From positions 186,001 through 250,000 of the forward strand of contig JACCIC010000037.1 of assembly GCA_018907035.1 (NCBI GenBank): a stretch of 64,000 nucleotides of DNA, read 5' to 3'. The position numbers were made by a program, and so were the translations under genes. This document shows, piece after piece, positions 24,610 to 36,094 of this stretch. The notes under the pieces are model-generated. The model had not been told where the DNA came from and did no database searches. It worked only from the letters and a program-made list of their open reading frames with translations. Source of the DNA: Sycobia sp. Sy_11 (lineage: Eukaryota; Arthropoda; Insecta; Hymenoptera; Epichrysomallidae). Within the stretch, counting starts at the first letter, position 1. The number at the start of each line of letters is the position of its first letter.

Positions 24610-25030
24610 AACTATCCTTTAATAATTTATATAAAAAACTTGCATAAGCTTATTTAATAACTGAACTAACGTATTTGTTCATATGCATTGTAGATTCTAA
24701 TATTACTCGAGTATAAAATATAATTGTTGATTTATATCTTTTTTATTATAGTAAAATATTATTTATGCATATCATTTATTGATTTTTGTTAAAATTATTA
24801 TTCGACATCAAATATATACTTGCCTTGAAGCTTAGTTTTTTACAAGTTTTTTTTTTGATTAAGTAATTTAAATCTTTAAAGAGATTTAATTTTGCTGAAC
24901 AAGTTTACAAAGTGTTGTAGTGGTACATTTAATGGTAATTACATAGGTATAATTAGTATATGTAAATAGTACATTGATTTGGCGCAGTAGATTTGATATA
25001 CATAAATACAGTGTAATGTAATGTTTATAT
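24235..25030. other. AT-rich intergenic DNA
   Basis: It contains a (AT)n microsatellite at 24559-24606 and nothing else recognised. Confidence 0.5.
24559..24606. repeat. (AT)n microsatellite
   Basis: 24 AT units. Confidence 0.95.
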
Positions 25031-25036
25031 CTTATT

Positions 25037-25400
25037 TTAAACACATAGATTACAATCGTTCAGGAATTTAACAGTATGACGGCAAGCTTCAATATCTGAC
25101 CTTCTAATGAGGTGCTCGATCGCTAGTGGGAGCAAATATTTTTTTTGTAAAAGTTTATTTATCATTACAGTTCTGTCACTGTTATAGAGCTTGCATTGCC
25201 ATATAACACGATTTAAATTGTCTTTCGTTTTATTATATTTACAAATAGGAGAGCTTACAATATTTATCCACGCAAGAGAAGCAGACAACTTGTAGTGATT
25301 TTCCCGACATCTATTTATCGTGACGATGAATTTTTTAATTTCTTTTTCGCATAGAACGAAGATTTTATTGCATCGGTAAAATAATTTTCAAGGTACGTTG
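25037..25400 (-). pseudogene. 3' end of a non-LTR retrotransposon (LINE) ORF2
   Basis: The minus strand encodes a tail of the type INRCRENHYKL...ASLAWINIVSSPICKY...LNRVIWQCKLYNS...LIRRSDIEACRHTVKFLNDCNL. This matches the Cys-rich region and C-terminal tail that follow the RNase H domain in I/R1-like insect LINEs (Cys followed by the HVxWxCP-like block). Coding is open from about 25375 to the stop at 25037. The upstream RT and RNase H domains are absent or unrecognisable, as expected for a 5'-truncated copy, or one that has decayed. Confidence 0.6.
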
Positions 25401-25404
25401 TGCC

Positions 25405-26514
25405 TTTTTCTGAGCCCCACCTTTTTTTAAAAAAAGTAATTTTGTAATTTATTAATCACTTCGCGCTTTATTGAGGATGCTAACATTTGGACAAGAATAA
25501 GCTATGGCCAAACCCAATGAGATAAATGCCGATTACAAAAATTCTTTCCAGAATGGTCGGTATCTTAAAATTATTACAATTTGAAACCCGTCTTACACTT
25601 TACGGGCTCAAATACCGAATTTGTCAGTTTTAACTTCCGATTGCATTGTGGAGTGCTAACTAACATCTAAGCTGTAAGAAAAATCTAGTCATATATACTG
25701 CCAAACTTTGTTGATCCATCTAATGCCAATCCGCCAAGGTGTCGTTTACATCTGTTCTAATTGAAACTTAACCAGTATTATTCAATTCGTATTTATTTAT
25801 TAATTCTGGATTAATTTATACGAGATTGGACTTATAAGGTTTTCTTTCATTTAGTTAAATGACGTAACTGAATAAATTGTGTGATCTGTGATGTATGTTG
25901 TTCTTGATATAACAATCAGAGTAATTAAGTAATTTTTTTAAATTGGCCAAATATTTTTAACAATTATTAACACTAAATATTGATGAATTTACTGACAGTG
26001 GTTCAGAAATCTATAATATAATATGCTCAAGCTATTTGTTGAATCTACTGGTTTTACTGTCTACATAACTTGGTGCCTATAATTTAGTTGTAATGACGTA
26101 TTTTTACTGACTATGTCTATCATGTCTATAATAAAGTTATTAGGAAATGTTTAGTAAGTATTTAATTCTTGGCACTAATTTTAAGTTATCATTCAAATTA
26201 ATCCTTGGCAATTTTTAAAAAATATTATTTAATGCTTTAGAAATAAATAACTAGTAAAGTCAACTTCAAAATTAACATTATAAGTAATTAAAAAAAGAAA
26301 TAAAATAAAATATAGCGAATAAAAATTGAATGTATAAGAATTGCGCATTTCGTGATTTTAGATCGAATTGTTAAAAAACGAGCTTCCTAACAAGTTTCAC
26401 ATTGTTGATGTACGGTTTTATTTATTTAAATAAGTAATACCTAATGAAGTTTCCGTTTGTAAAATTTACTTCGCAGGTCTGATATCTACAGATACTATAA
26501 TTAAATCAATACTA

Positions 26515-26591
<77 letters not shown>

Positions 26592-27000
26592 CCTTCCAAG
26601 CATTCTTTGGCTTCCGCATAGAGCGACTAGAAATTGTACTTTTAACGAGAATTCTGGCGTTATGACAGCACTTACGTTACCTCTCTGGTAAGCATAGTAC
26701 GTCATCACCATAATTTCTGCAAAATAATGTAAAAGAAGGCAAAGACGGCGCTTTTGACTATGTATCTGCTTGTCGAAGAACAAAGCCTTAACTTACTCCT
26801 TGTCTCAATTATTACTTACTGGGATGAGCTAAGTTTTGCGAACCATTGTTTTAGATATTATGTAACGGAATAGCAGGGTTTGTTTCAGAAAACGCTACGT
26901 ATTTTCGCTTCCATGCGGTAGATGATCTTATTACCTTTAAGATCCAGATTGAAGCGAACGGATCCTCTACCTTTAATTCAACATTTGTTAAATTAATTCA
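25405..27000. other. Intergenic DNA
   Basis: The block at about 25510-25585 resembles 2209-2292 (a dispersed repeat). A (TA)n microsatellite lies at 26519-26587. No gene is recognised. Confidence 0.4.
26519..26587. repeat. (TA)n microsatellite
   Basis: About 34 TA units. Confidence 0.96.
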
Positions 27001-27049
27001 ACTGACTTAATGCGGGGCACAGTGCGCATTTTACCATAGTTCCAAAAAC

Positions 27050-28045
27050 AATCAAAGACTTTGAGAAAGTTAGATTTCACGATATATAGACCAAATAACA
27101 AGGTTATTGGTAAGTTCCACTGACCGAGTCTGTGAAAGCATACACCGTCTCCGTTACCTCAAACGACAGGGGTTCTATTAGTGATTTTATTAATTTAAAA
27201 AAAGTGAACCAGGATCGTTCAATTATTGCATTAGTTCGGGGATGATCAGCAGCTTCGTGAAACACTTCATTTTCTCTCATAATAACGATTTTATTATCTA
27301 TTTCTACTTCTGGGATGACTATTTGAAGCAAATGAAATTCTCATTGGGGCCTACCTTGGGAAGATTATAAACGTATGGTTTGATCTGATTAAAAGAAAAA
27401 TGCATCTGCATCGTTTAAGATCTACAATTCCTGAAACACGTTGACAAAGTCGTAGTGGGAAAAGGAGATGAAAAATATTGGGCATATTGCGTCATGGGTT
27501 GAGTTGCCACTATTTGACCTTGGATTGACTCTAATTTAGAAACTCCAGAATAATAGTTTTTAAAATTTTTTAAAATCTCGGCCCTCCTAAAGATTAAATA
27601 TATCCCATTATGTGCGATCTTGTCTCACCTTCGTGGTACCCAATGCTAGTAAAGTCATAGCATATAAATCCGACCACCTGCAGCAGATATGTTGACCATG
27701 GAATAATGTTGTCTGGCAGTACTCTATACGACGATACCACGCGGGAAGTGCTTTTATCACAGACATATTTTCGAAATGGATGAACTTGATAGGATGATCT
27801 ATATCTTTGAATCTGTAGTATTCATGCGCTATATATCCTCATGCTCTAATAATTAGTGGATTACAGTTTCGTATATGTAGGCACAATTCATCGAAAGGAC
27901 TGTGCACGACATGAGTTGTGATATCGTATATAACTTCAGTACGTAATTCACAGATCAATCCAGTATAAATACAATGCCAAAAAATTAAAAAGAGTTTGCA
28001 ATGCCCAAAGGATTGGAATTCCGTAAGGGAATTGGCGTCCACTGT
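27050..28045 (-). pseudogene. Degraded coding sequence of unknown family
   Basis: Minus-strand frames are longer and of more balanced composition than the surrounding AT-rich DNA. One frame runs from about 28042 to about 27650 with a single TGA near 27838, where a Trp codon would restore it: ...LHIRNCNPLIIRA-stop-GYIAHEYYRFKDID... and then ...LPAWYRRIEYCQTTLFHGQH. It ends at AAG followed by GTGAGA, a possible splice donor. A second open stretch lies at 27331-27104. Both are rich in Trp, Cys and His in a way typical of real protein, but I do not recognise the family. It may be a decayed host gene or a transposon ORF. Confidence 0.3.
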
Positions 28046-28487
28046 CTTTTTTTCCTCTATTTTTCTTTATCTATGTGCTTAATATTTAAGAAGGAATGGA
28101 TCAGAACTGTATAATTGAACTATGACAACATCAAGCAGCTTTAAGACTTAGTGGCATATGCTTCAAGGCCATTTTATTCTGTACTGGCTAGCAATTTGGA
28201 ATGAACGCTTTATGTTGGCATGATACCGCACTGCGTATGAGTTGTTTCGTGTTACAGAGGTTTGTTAAAATGATGTATATATGCTATAGCGACTAGGCTA
28301 AAAATCATTTGAGCTAAATGACGGAAATATAATATCATAAAAAATCACACGATTAAAGCAGCTTTCTGATTAAAACAGAAAATAATAGTATCAAAACAGA
28401 TTGTATAGAACCTATCGAGAAGATATATAAAATAGTTAAAAATAAAATAGATTTTAAATTTTATAATTAATAAAATATATTTTATTA

Positions 28488-29737
28488 TTAGGAGTGTGAA
28501 TAAGTCTTTCCCGTTTTTTGTAAGAGATGGTGCCACCAATACTGTGCGAGTATTCAATGGTTACATATGTCATAATCAAAGCTTATTCATATGTCAAAAA
28601 TTCCATACTAACACATTAGTTAAAATTTTTTCGCATCATAAATTTTTGATATCGTGAAAATGTCGAAATTTGAGCCGAGTCGACGTCATTTGCGGGAAGT
28701 TTCACTTTATTGGTTCAATTTGAAGAAATCTGCTGCCGAGACGCATCGATTGCTTCAGGAGGCTTATGGAGAAGGTTGTGTCGATGATTCAAGTGTTCGC
28801 GGATGGTTTCGACGCTTCAAAAGCGGTGATTTCGACGTGGAAGACAAGGAGCGTTCCGGGCGGCCGCAAATCTTTGAAGATCGAGAATTGGCGACTTTGC
28901 TTGATGAAGATTCTTGTCAAACGCAAGAAGAACTTGCTGAAGCATTGGGAGTTGACCGAACAACCATTTCCAAGCGTTTGAAAGCCATGGGAATGATCCA
29001 AAAGCAAGGAAATTGGGTGCCGTACGAACTGAAGCTGAGAGACGTCGAACGGCGTTTTTTCACTTGCGAACAGCTGCTTCAGCGACATAAAAGAAAGGGT
29101 TTTCTGCATCGTATCGTGACTGGCGATGAAAAGTGGATACGTTACGATAATCCGAAGCGAAGAAAATCATGGGGACTACCCGGCCATGCATCATCATCGA
29201 CGGCCAAGCCAAATATTCATGGCGCCAAGCTCATGCTCTGTATATGGTGGGACCAGCTAGGTGTGGTTTACTATAAACTTCTGAAACCGAATGAAAGGAT
29301 CACAGGCGAGGTCTATCGACGACAATTGATGCGTTTGAGCCGCGCACTGCGAGAAAAACGGCCACAATACTCCGACAGGCACGACAAAGTTATTTCGGTG
29401 AAAACATACTTAGAAACGCTCAAATGGGAAGTCCTACCCCACCCGCCGTATAGTCCAGACGTTGCTCCGTCTGATTACCATCTCTTCAGATCGATGACGC
29501 ATGGCCTGGCTGACCAGCACTTCCATTCCTGCGAGGAAGCCAAAAAATGGGTGGATGACTGGATAGAGGTCAAACCGGTCGAATTTTTTCGCAACGGGAT
29601 TCGTATGTTGCCAGAAAGATGGGAAATAGTTGTAGCTAGCGATGGCCAATACTTTCAATAATTCATTTGTAACCATTTTTTCACAATAAAGGCTCAAAAT
29701 TTGAAAAAAAACGGGAAAGACTTATTCACATACCTGA
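28488..29737 (+). mobile_element. Mariner element (mauritiana-like) with near-intact ORF
   Basis: 1250 bp bounded by inverted repeats sharing GTGAATAAGTCTTTCCCGTT (left end from 28488, right end to 29737) and by TA on both sides. The TIRs differ by a few bases. It contains one long transposase ORF on the plus strand. Confidence 0.92.
28660..29661 (+). CDS. Mariner transposase lacking the second catalytic Asp (333 aa)
   Basis: The ORF starts at ATG 28660 (an upstream in-frame GTG at 28654 is not needed). The N-terminal paired HTH region includes DWFRRF-type GWFRRFKSGDFDVEDKERSG (about residues 48-67) and the linker WVPYEL (about 124-129). The first catalytic Asp is in TGDEKW (residue 156) and the third in APSDYHLF (residue 272). 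Between them the LLHDNARPH block that carries the second Asp of the DD34D triad is missing: KVI joins directly to SVKTYLETLKWE at about 29390, an in-frame loss of 12-13 codons. All else is open to the stop. Usual length is about 345 aa. It can be predicted to bind TIRs but not to cut DNA. Confidence 0.9.
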   Translation: MSKFEPSRRHLREVSLYWFNLKKSAAETHRLLQEAYGEGCVDDSSVRGWFRRFKSGDFDVEDKERSGRPQIFEDRELATLLDEDSCQTQEELAEALGVDRTTISKRLKAMGMIQKQGNWVPYELKLRDVERRFFTCEQLLQRHKRKGFLHRIVTGDEKWIRYDNPKRRKSWGLPGHASSSTAKPNIHGAKLMLCIWWDQLGVVYYKLLKPNERITGEVYRRQLMRLSRALREKRPQYSDRHDKVISVKTYLETLKWEVLPHPPYSPDVAPSDYHLFRSMTHGLADQHFHSCEEAKKWVDDWIEVKPVEFFRNGIRMLPERWEIVVASDGQYFQ

Positions 29738-29739
29738 TA

Positions 29740-32440
29740 ATTTATAATTACAATAATTAATTAATAACATTTTCTGAATTCTAAAAGGTACATTCGTTTT
29801 TTCTATTACCTGTATTAATTATCATATTATTTATTATATTCCGATTATTTGAAAATAAAATGACATACAAGGATGTTTAGAACTGCTTATCCGTGACGAG
29901 ATCTTTTAATAAACTTTAACACCTTTTTGGTATCCTGTTCATCTTCTACCTTTTTTCCATTTGATGATCAATAAACTACTCAAACACAGTTTTATTTTTT
30001 AATCTAAGACATGTTATAAATTATATATTGATGGAATATGAATTATCAGCTCAATTGAGAGTCTTTTCCAGAATTGAAATCATTTAATTGACAAGTCCTC
30101 CACCGTAAAGCACTGATTTAGAATGTAATGTCTTATTTTTCTCGCATACCAACAATAAATTATAAATCTATATCAAACACATGAAAAGCTGATCTTTATG
30201 AAGAATATTTTTAAAAATAATTAATAACAATGATTAATTTCTGATGTTTTAGCCTCTCTTCTCAAAGTATAAAAAAGCAATCCTTTTAGTATAAAAAATA
30301 ATAGATAAATATATTACAAAGAAACTATTAACTGTACAAAATACTTTGACTTATCATAAATATGTGCATAAAAATTAAGTATTTTAATAAACTAAAATTT
30401 GATTAACGTATATTTGAGAGAATCATAATTATGCAAATATGTGTTTAAGTTTAATAAAATTTTCATGAATGGTTATCTTTATTACGGAGTGGTAATTCAT
30501 TTTTATTTATTTTTATTAGTAACTTTCTAACTGTTCAAAGGCGATATATAAGATTTTTACTAATATAACGTTACTAAATATATTAAACTTTAATATATGA
30601 TTCGTAAACAGAAAATATTATTGTTTGCTTCTATTTTCTGTTAGTTATTGTTCAAATCTTTTTCACGCACAAAAAAGTATAATCTTTGGGTAAAGATTAC
30701 TTTAAGAATTTTGGAGCTATAATAAAGAAGTATCATATCAATTCGTTTAGTTAATGAACTAAAGCTCCACGTCAATATTAAAGATAATATGACTTGTAAA
30801 TAAATTACTGATATAAGAACAAGAGTATCTAAAATTTTCTTTATTTATGTCTCTCTATAATGATATTTTAATTTTGAATAAATTTCAATTTCTTACATTT
30901 TCTATTTATCTTAAATCAATCCTTTATAATATAACTATCAGACAGTCAAACGGCTATTGACTGGCTCGTTATTGGCTTGTCATATCAATGGGCTTATCAA
31001 TATTAAATCGATATTGGTTACGAGATCATTCTGTGATAATAGCACCGTATTTTGTTTGTATAGTGCATATATATATATATATAATAGAAAACTGTAAACA
31101 ATAAAGTCTAAGAAAGTTTTAAAAATAGTATTCGTATATTATGAAATACAGACAAGGTATCCTACTATTCTAAAACGCTGCCTGAATATTTCAAACTGAA
31201 AGTATTATAAAAGAAAACCATTATATTTATTGTATATTGTTAATACAGTAATATTTACGAAAAAGTTATTATATGTGGAAAATTTGAAAGATAAACATTT
31301 TTAATAAAACAATTTGTTTTACATAGTATTTAGAGAAAGATGATTGCGCACACTTACGTTGATGGAAAAATTTTGTTTTTATCTCAAATTATTGAAGAAA
31401 CATAAATGATAGATTTTAGCTCCATTCCTTCAAACATTTTAACAATATAAGATTAAAACTATATGGCTTTAAAGGCAAGTATAGGAATTCATAATTTATT
31501 CAATAAATTAACGTTATTATTTCAGTAAAGGATCATGAACATTGAAAATCTGTTTTTGAAAAATTCATTTAGATACGGTTTTTGTGAACATATGATTGTT
31601 GTCCATTAGAGCTGCCTTGCATATACGTAGCTTAATTCGAATGCTTTATTAGTCTCGTAAACAATAGAAATGAGTTTTGAACTAAATTACTAGGCTGGGT
31701 GCGGTGTGCAGATCGCAAAAAGTTTCACCCTGCAACTTTTTTGCAATATATTCGAAATGCAATATATTTGAAAAAAATATGTAAAAGAAGAAATAACTAC
31801 ATTTTAATAATTACATAAAAAATGTTATTTAATCATTTATCAAAACGACGAAGTTACAGAGTAATAATTTATTTCTTTTCCAATGTGGAATTTGATTATT
31901 TACCTAGCGAGAGCGTTAACGCTTGAACGAAGCAAGGGAACTAAATCTCACGAAGCAGATAATTCATTTTCACGCTAGTGTTGACTGATATTTTATATTA
32001 TAACCAAATTAGTGATTCTGAGGTCGGAATGGTGTAAAATTTTTAATGGTTCAATTAAAATGGTTCAATCAATCAATCTATAATGGTTCTTCAATCTATA
32101 ATGGTTTTTATACGAACCTATATAAATTTTTAAAAAATGCTCGTAACAATCTATCAAGACCGAACTGATACTCAAATCCATGATCAAATCACTCAAACGA
32201 TCGAGCAATCGTAGGCCTCTGATAATAAATTTGACAATATTACTTTTTTAAACATAAATTACTGTCCTATTCCTACTCACAATGAGTATAAAAATTTCTA
32301 AATGAAACGCAAAGAAAGATTATTTCAAACTAATTTAATTTTTAATATTATTTTTATTTAATTTTTAATATTACGATTTATAATTCCATTTAATTTATAA
32401 TATTAACAGCACACCACTGTTTGTATTAATATTAATTCTG
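29740..32440. other. AT-rich intergenic DNA between mariner and gene C
   Basis: No gene, RNA or repeat is recognised apart from short AT runs (for example near 31070). Confidence 0.5.
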
Positions 32441-32448
32441 AACCGATA

Positions 32449-34305
32449 TCATTTCACATGCATTAAACATTCACGTTCCCAATTTTCAGGAATAACATCT
32501 TTTGTTAATCCTATAAATTGATTTAAAGGACATGCAGCGATACAACCAGGAAGTGTCATCAAAGTTGGTTCTTCTGTAGAATTTTTATATGAAACCTAAA
32601 CATTTTCATAAAATAATTTTAATCAATTACATATATTCTAATTGTTCAAATAAAATGTTTAAAAAATATTTTACTAACAGTGACAATATGTTGATTTTGC
32701 TCATTAACTCTTAATTCTATAAGCAAAGTTGCAGCATATGGAGGAAGGTGATTATCAAATAAATTTAAAGTCATTAATAAATAAGCTATAGTTTCATCGT
32801 GTGCGCTGTAAATCCACAGTTTTCTATCTGGTGTTAAAGTCTTTTTAGATTTTTGTTCCATGTGGTTTATCATTTCTTTTAACAAATTACCTATTTTCAG
32901 GAATAAATTATTGTTTATGTAGAATATTTTTCTTTGACTATTATTATTCTAATAATTCATACCCTCACCTGATTTTAATCTTTGAAGAACCTTATTATAT
33001 ACTGGAAGTGTAAAGGCTTTTGCTGCTAATGGTTTCATTTTTTCTGGATACACGGCTTTTGCCCATTCAGGCAACGTTTTATTATGTACTTGCTATAAGA
33101 AGAATGTTAATAAATAAATAAGTTACTTTCAAAATTTAAAAAAAATTATACATATCATTTAATAAAACCATTTACTTTGATGAATAAGTTATTATAAAGA
33201 CTTTTAAGTTGACTTATTGTCGTTATATTTTGTCCTGTTGCATTTCGCAAATAATTAAACAATGCGGCATTTTCTTTATATATTTTTTGGATTTTTGGTG
33301 ACTTTAATATTCTGTGATGTTCATAGTGATATTTTTCGCAACGTTTTTGTCCAGCTAAAACATAATCTGCTGCTTCGGGTACTGTATGCACGGGTATAGG
33401 CATCCAGTCTTTTATATCCCATATTTGATCGCCACGAGGCGGATAAAGACCAGCTAAATTAGCTTGTGCTGACATTAATGCTCTATCCACATCTGTACTT
33501 CTTACATAAATATCACGAAATGAATAAGTTTCTGGAATCAGATCGCTATATCGCTTTCTAAGCCATTGTCCTAAAAGTAGGTGTTGATGTTTTCCAAGCT
33601 ATTATTAGGTAGTGTTAAATATAATTAGGATTTTTTTAAAGTAATAATTTAATAATATAAGATGTAAATAACTTTCTCTTACATTAGTAAGTTGGGCGAA
33701 GGGAACTGGCCACAGCTTTTCATCGTTGTCCGGATCATTGTTAAAAAGCTTAAGCGGAGTTCTATCTCCATGTCGAAAGAGCTAGAAGAAAATAAAATAA
33801 AATAATTTATTTTTACTTGAAAAAAATTAAAAAATAATTGTTTTTTTATGGAATTCCATAAATTTATTGAACGACATATTATTTGATAATTTACAAATAA
33901 TTATTTTTATGTTGTAAATTATGAGTAGATGACATATGTTCAGAATAAAATGAGAATAAAATATAAGATCTAATTTTTCGATTGAAACTAGTATAATTTG
34001 TATACAAATTAGATTAACATATTGAAAATAATTAATTCTCTTATTTTTTCAAAATTCGATAAGCAGGTTGCAGTTAAAATAGAAAAAAATTAAGAAGCGT
34101 AAGAAATGCAAACAAGATATTTTTTCATGCACTTTAAAGCAAGAACAACTCACAAAGTATTTATAATTATGGAAATAGGTTTAAAAAAATCTTAACATGA
34201 ACTTTATTTACTTACTACGTTAGCGAAAATAATTTTTCCAAGTTTTACATCGGAACTGCAGATGTTGAAACAACTCAAACACAGAAAACAAATAATTATG
34301 TACAT
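32449..34305 (-). CDS. Histidine acid phosphatase gene C, secreted form (6 exons, 364 aa)
   Basis: Exons: 34216-34305, 33683-33781, 33176-33598, 32969-33092, 32679-32890, 32449-32595 (1095 nt). Splice sites are GT-AG with GTAAGT, GTAAGA, GTAAAT, GTGAGG and GTTAGT donors. Exon lengths 1-5 equal those of B and D. Signal peptide from exon 1, catalytic LFRHGDRTP in exon 2, [13 protein letters not shown] in exon 3, SAHDETI in exon 5. It ends ...WERECLMHVK-stop. Sequence similar to gene D's exon 6 (TTCAGAATTAATATTA) persists beyond the stop, so the membrane-anchor end was lost by a new stop rather than by a deletion of the exon end. It is predicted to be secreted. A 208-bp tract of exon 3 is identical to gene B. 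Confidence 0.9.
33393..33600 (-). repeat. 208-bp tract identical to gene B
   Basis: Partner of 20238-20445. Confidence 0.9.
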
Positions 34306-34452
34306 ATTTCAGTTGTAGTGTTGATTTTAAGAAGCAGTAATTCTAGAGATAGAAGTTATACTTTTACTATTTCAATTTTTGGTCGATACATCGTTTTACT
34401 ATTTAAATCGTTAAGTAATTATATATTACAGATTACTTAATGCATGCGAAAG

Positions 34453-34487
34453 TTCCATAACGTTTTTATGAACATCATAAATAGTGT
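34453..34487 (-). promoter_or_regulatory. Conserved upstream block of gene C
   Basis: Lies about 150 nt upstream of the gene C ATG and aligns without gaps to 23669-23703 and 1049-1083. Confidence 0.4.
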
Positions 34488-34588
34488 ACTAATGTACAGT
34501 ATAACGTAATAAAAATCGCGGTTGCTTAATCATTACTTATTTTTACACGATTTATTCGTTATATGTTTCATAATTGTTAATAAATTTA

Positions 34589-35534
34589 TTAGAAGGCGAA
34601 CTTAGTTTCCGACCTTTTTTAATGGCAAAAGGACATTTATGATGGAAGATGGATACACGTTAGCTTAATCAAAATATTTTCCGTCATATTCTACTACTTT
34701 TTCCCATCTTTCTGGCAATATGGCGATTTGGTGACGCAAGAACTATGGCGGTTTCGAGCCAATCCAATTATCCACAAATTCTCGCACTTCTTCAACATGT
34801 CGGAAGTGCGTATCAACGAGGTCATGTTGTATCGATCTGAATAGGTGGAAATCAGAAGGCGCTATGTCTGGCGAGCACGCTGAGTGTGGCAACATTTCAC
34901 ATTCGAGCACCAATAGGGTGTTTTTAATGTCTTTCGCAACATGTGGTCGAGCGTTGTAATGCAAATGAATGACTTTGGGCCTATTGCTCGCGATTGCTGA
35001 TTTATATTCTAATGGTGTGGCATCCATTTTCCTTCTTTATGAATCTTTCTCATCGCATGTAAACGTTTGCCAACTTCTCTGTTACTGACTCCTAACTTAT
35101 TAACGAGTTCTTTTTGCGTTTGAGCTGAGTTTTCGTCGAATAATGCTTGCAATTCACTATCTTCAAACTTTTTCGGTTGTCCAGAACGTTTCTTGTCATT
35201 AACATCAGTATCTCCACTTCTAAATCGCTGAAACTACTTTTTACATGTAGTAAGCGATGGAGCTTGTTCGCCATAACATTCTTGAAGATAAGTTTCTGCT
35301 ACTTTTTTTCAAATCAAAATAGTGCAAAAGGACATATAGAAAAAACGATTTATCATAATTCATTTATCACTGATCAAAAAATTATGTTTATACAAATGAT
35401 TGGTGCCTGTTGCCTGAATTTTATTGGTAAATGAGAAAACTAAAAAATAAGTGTCAGATTCTATACGCCTGCCTTTCAAATTACTTATATCGCCATCTAA
35501 ATGTGAAGGTCGGAAACTAAAGTTCGCCTCTTAA
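34589..35534 (-). mobile_element. Internally deleted mariner element in the upstream region of gene C
   Basis: The inverted repeats share GGCGAACTT and AGTTTCCGACCTT (34589 onward and up to 35534), with one extra T in one arm, and TA flanks both ends. Minus-strand transposase pieces: YGEQAPSLTTCKK-stop-FQRFRSGDTDVNDKKRSG, then KFEDSELQALFDEN to GKWMPHH (about 35.28-35.02 kb), joined to a C-terminal part ending ...FRHVEEVREFVDNWIGSKPP (to 34743). The join removes the region with the first catalytic Asp, and the second motif reads HLHYN instead of a HDN motif. It is non-autonomous. The insertion lies in DNA shared by the upstream flanks of genes B and C, so it came after that duplication. Confidence 0.85.
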
Positions 35535-35599
35535 TACAATATGCAAAAAAATTTCAATTCTAATAGATATTTAAAATACAGCTAATAATCTTTATTATG

Positions 35600-36090
35600 A
35601 AAGTGTATTTCTGTGCATTTGGCGTGACCAAGAAAGTGTGCTGTACTACGAGCTGCTAAAACCAAATGAAGCCGTCACTGTCGAGGTATACAAAGACCAA
35701 CTGAATGATTTGCAACAGAAATTGATCGAACACAAATCAGCAATCGCAAGCAATAGGCGCAAAGGCATTCTCTTGCATGACAACACTCGGCAACATATTG
35801 CCAAAACCGTTAAAAACACCCTGTTGAAGCTCGAATGTGAAGTATTGTCGCACCCAACGTACTCGCCAGACGTAGCGCCTTCTGATTACCACCTATTCAG
35901 ATCGATAGAGCATGTCCTCGTTGATACGCATTTCCGGCATGTTGAAGAAGTGCGAGAATTTGTGAATGATTGGATCGCCTCGAAACCGCCATAGTTTTTG
36001 CCCCAGCATATCGCCGTATTGTCAGAAAGATGGGAATAAGTAGTAGAAAATGACGGAAAATGTTTTGATTAAACTAACTTTTTATTATAA
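35600..36090 (+). pseudogene. C-terminal fragment of a mariner transposase, same family, opposite strand
   Basis: Coding similarity begins at about 35612 (LCIWRDQESVLYYELLKPNE) and includes the second (ILLHDN) and third (APSDYHLF) catalytic Asp motifs. It passes a stop at 35994 and continues with LSERWE and VENDGKCFD. It is about three-quarters identical by eye to the C-terminal part of the neighbouring 34589-35534 element but in inverted orientation, only about 65 bp away. No TIR was found at its ends. Confidence 0.8.
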
Positions 36091-36094
36091 CACT

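Noticed and set aside
28654..28659. GTG as start of the mariner transposase
   Set aside because: The ATG at 28660 matches the usual N-terminus of the family.
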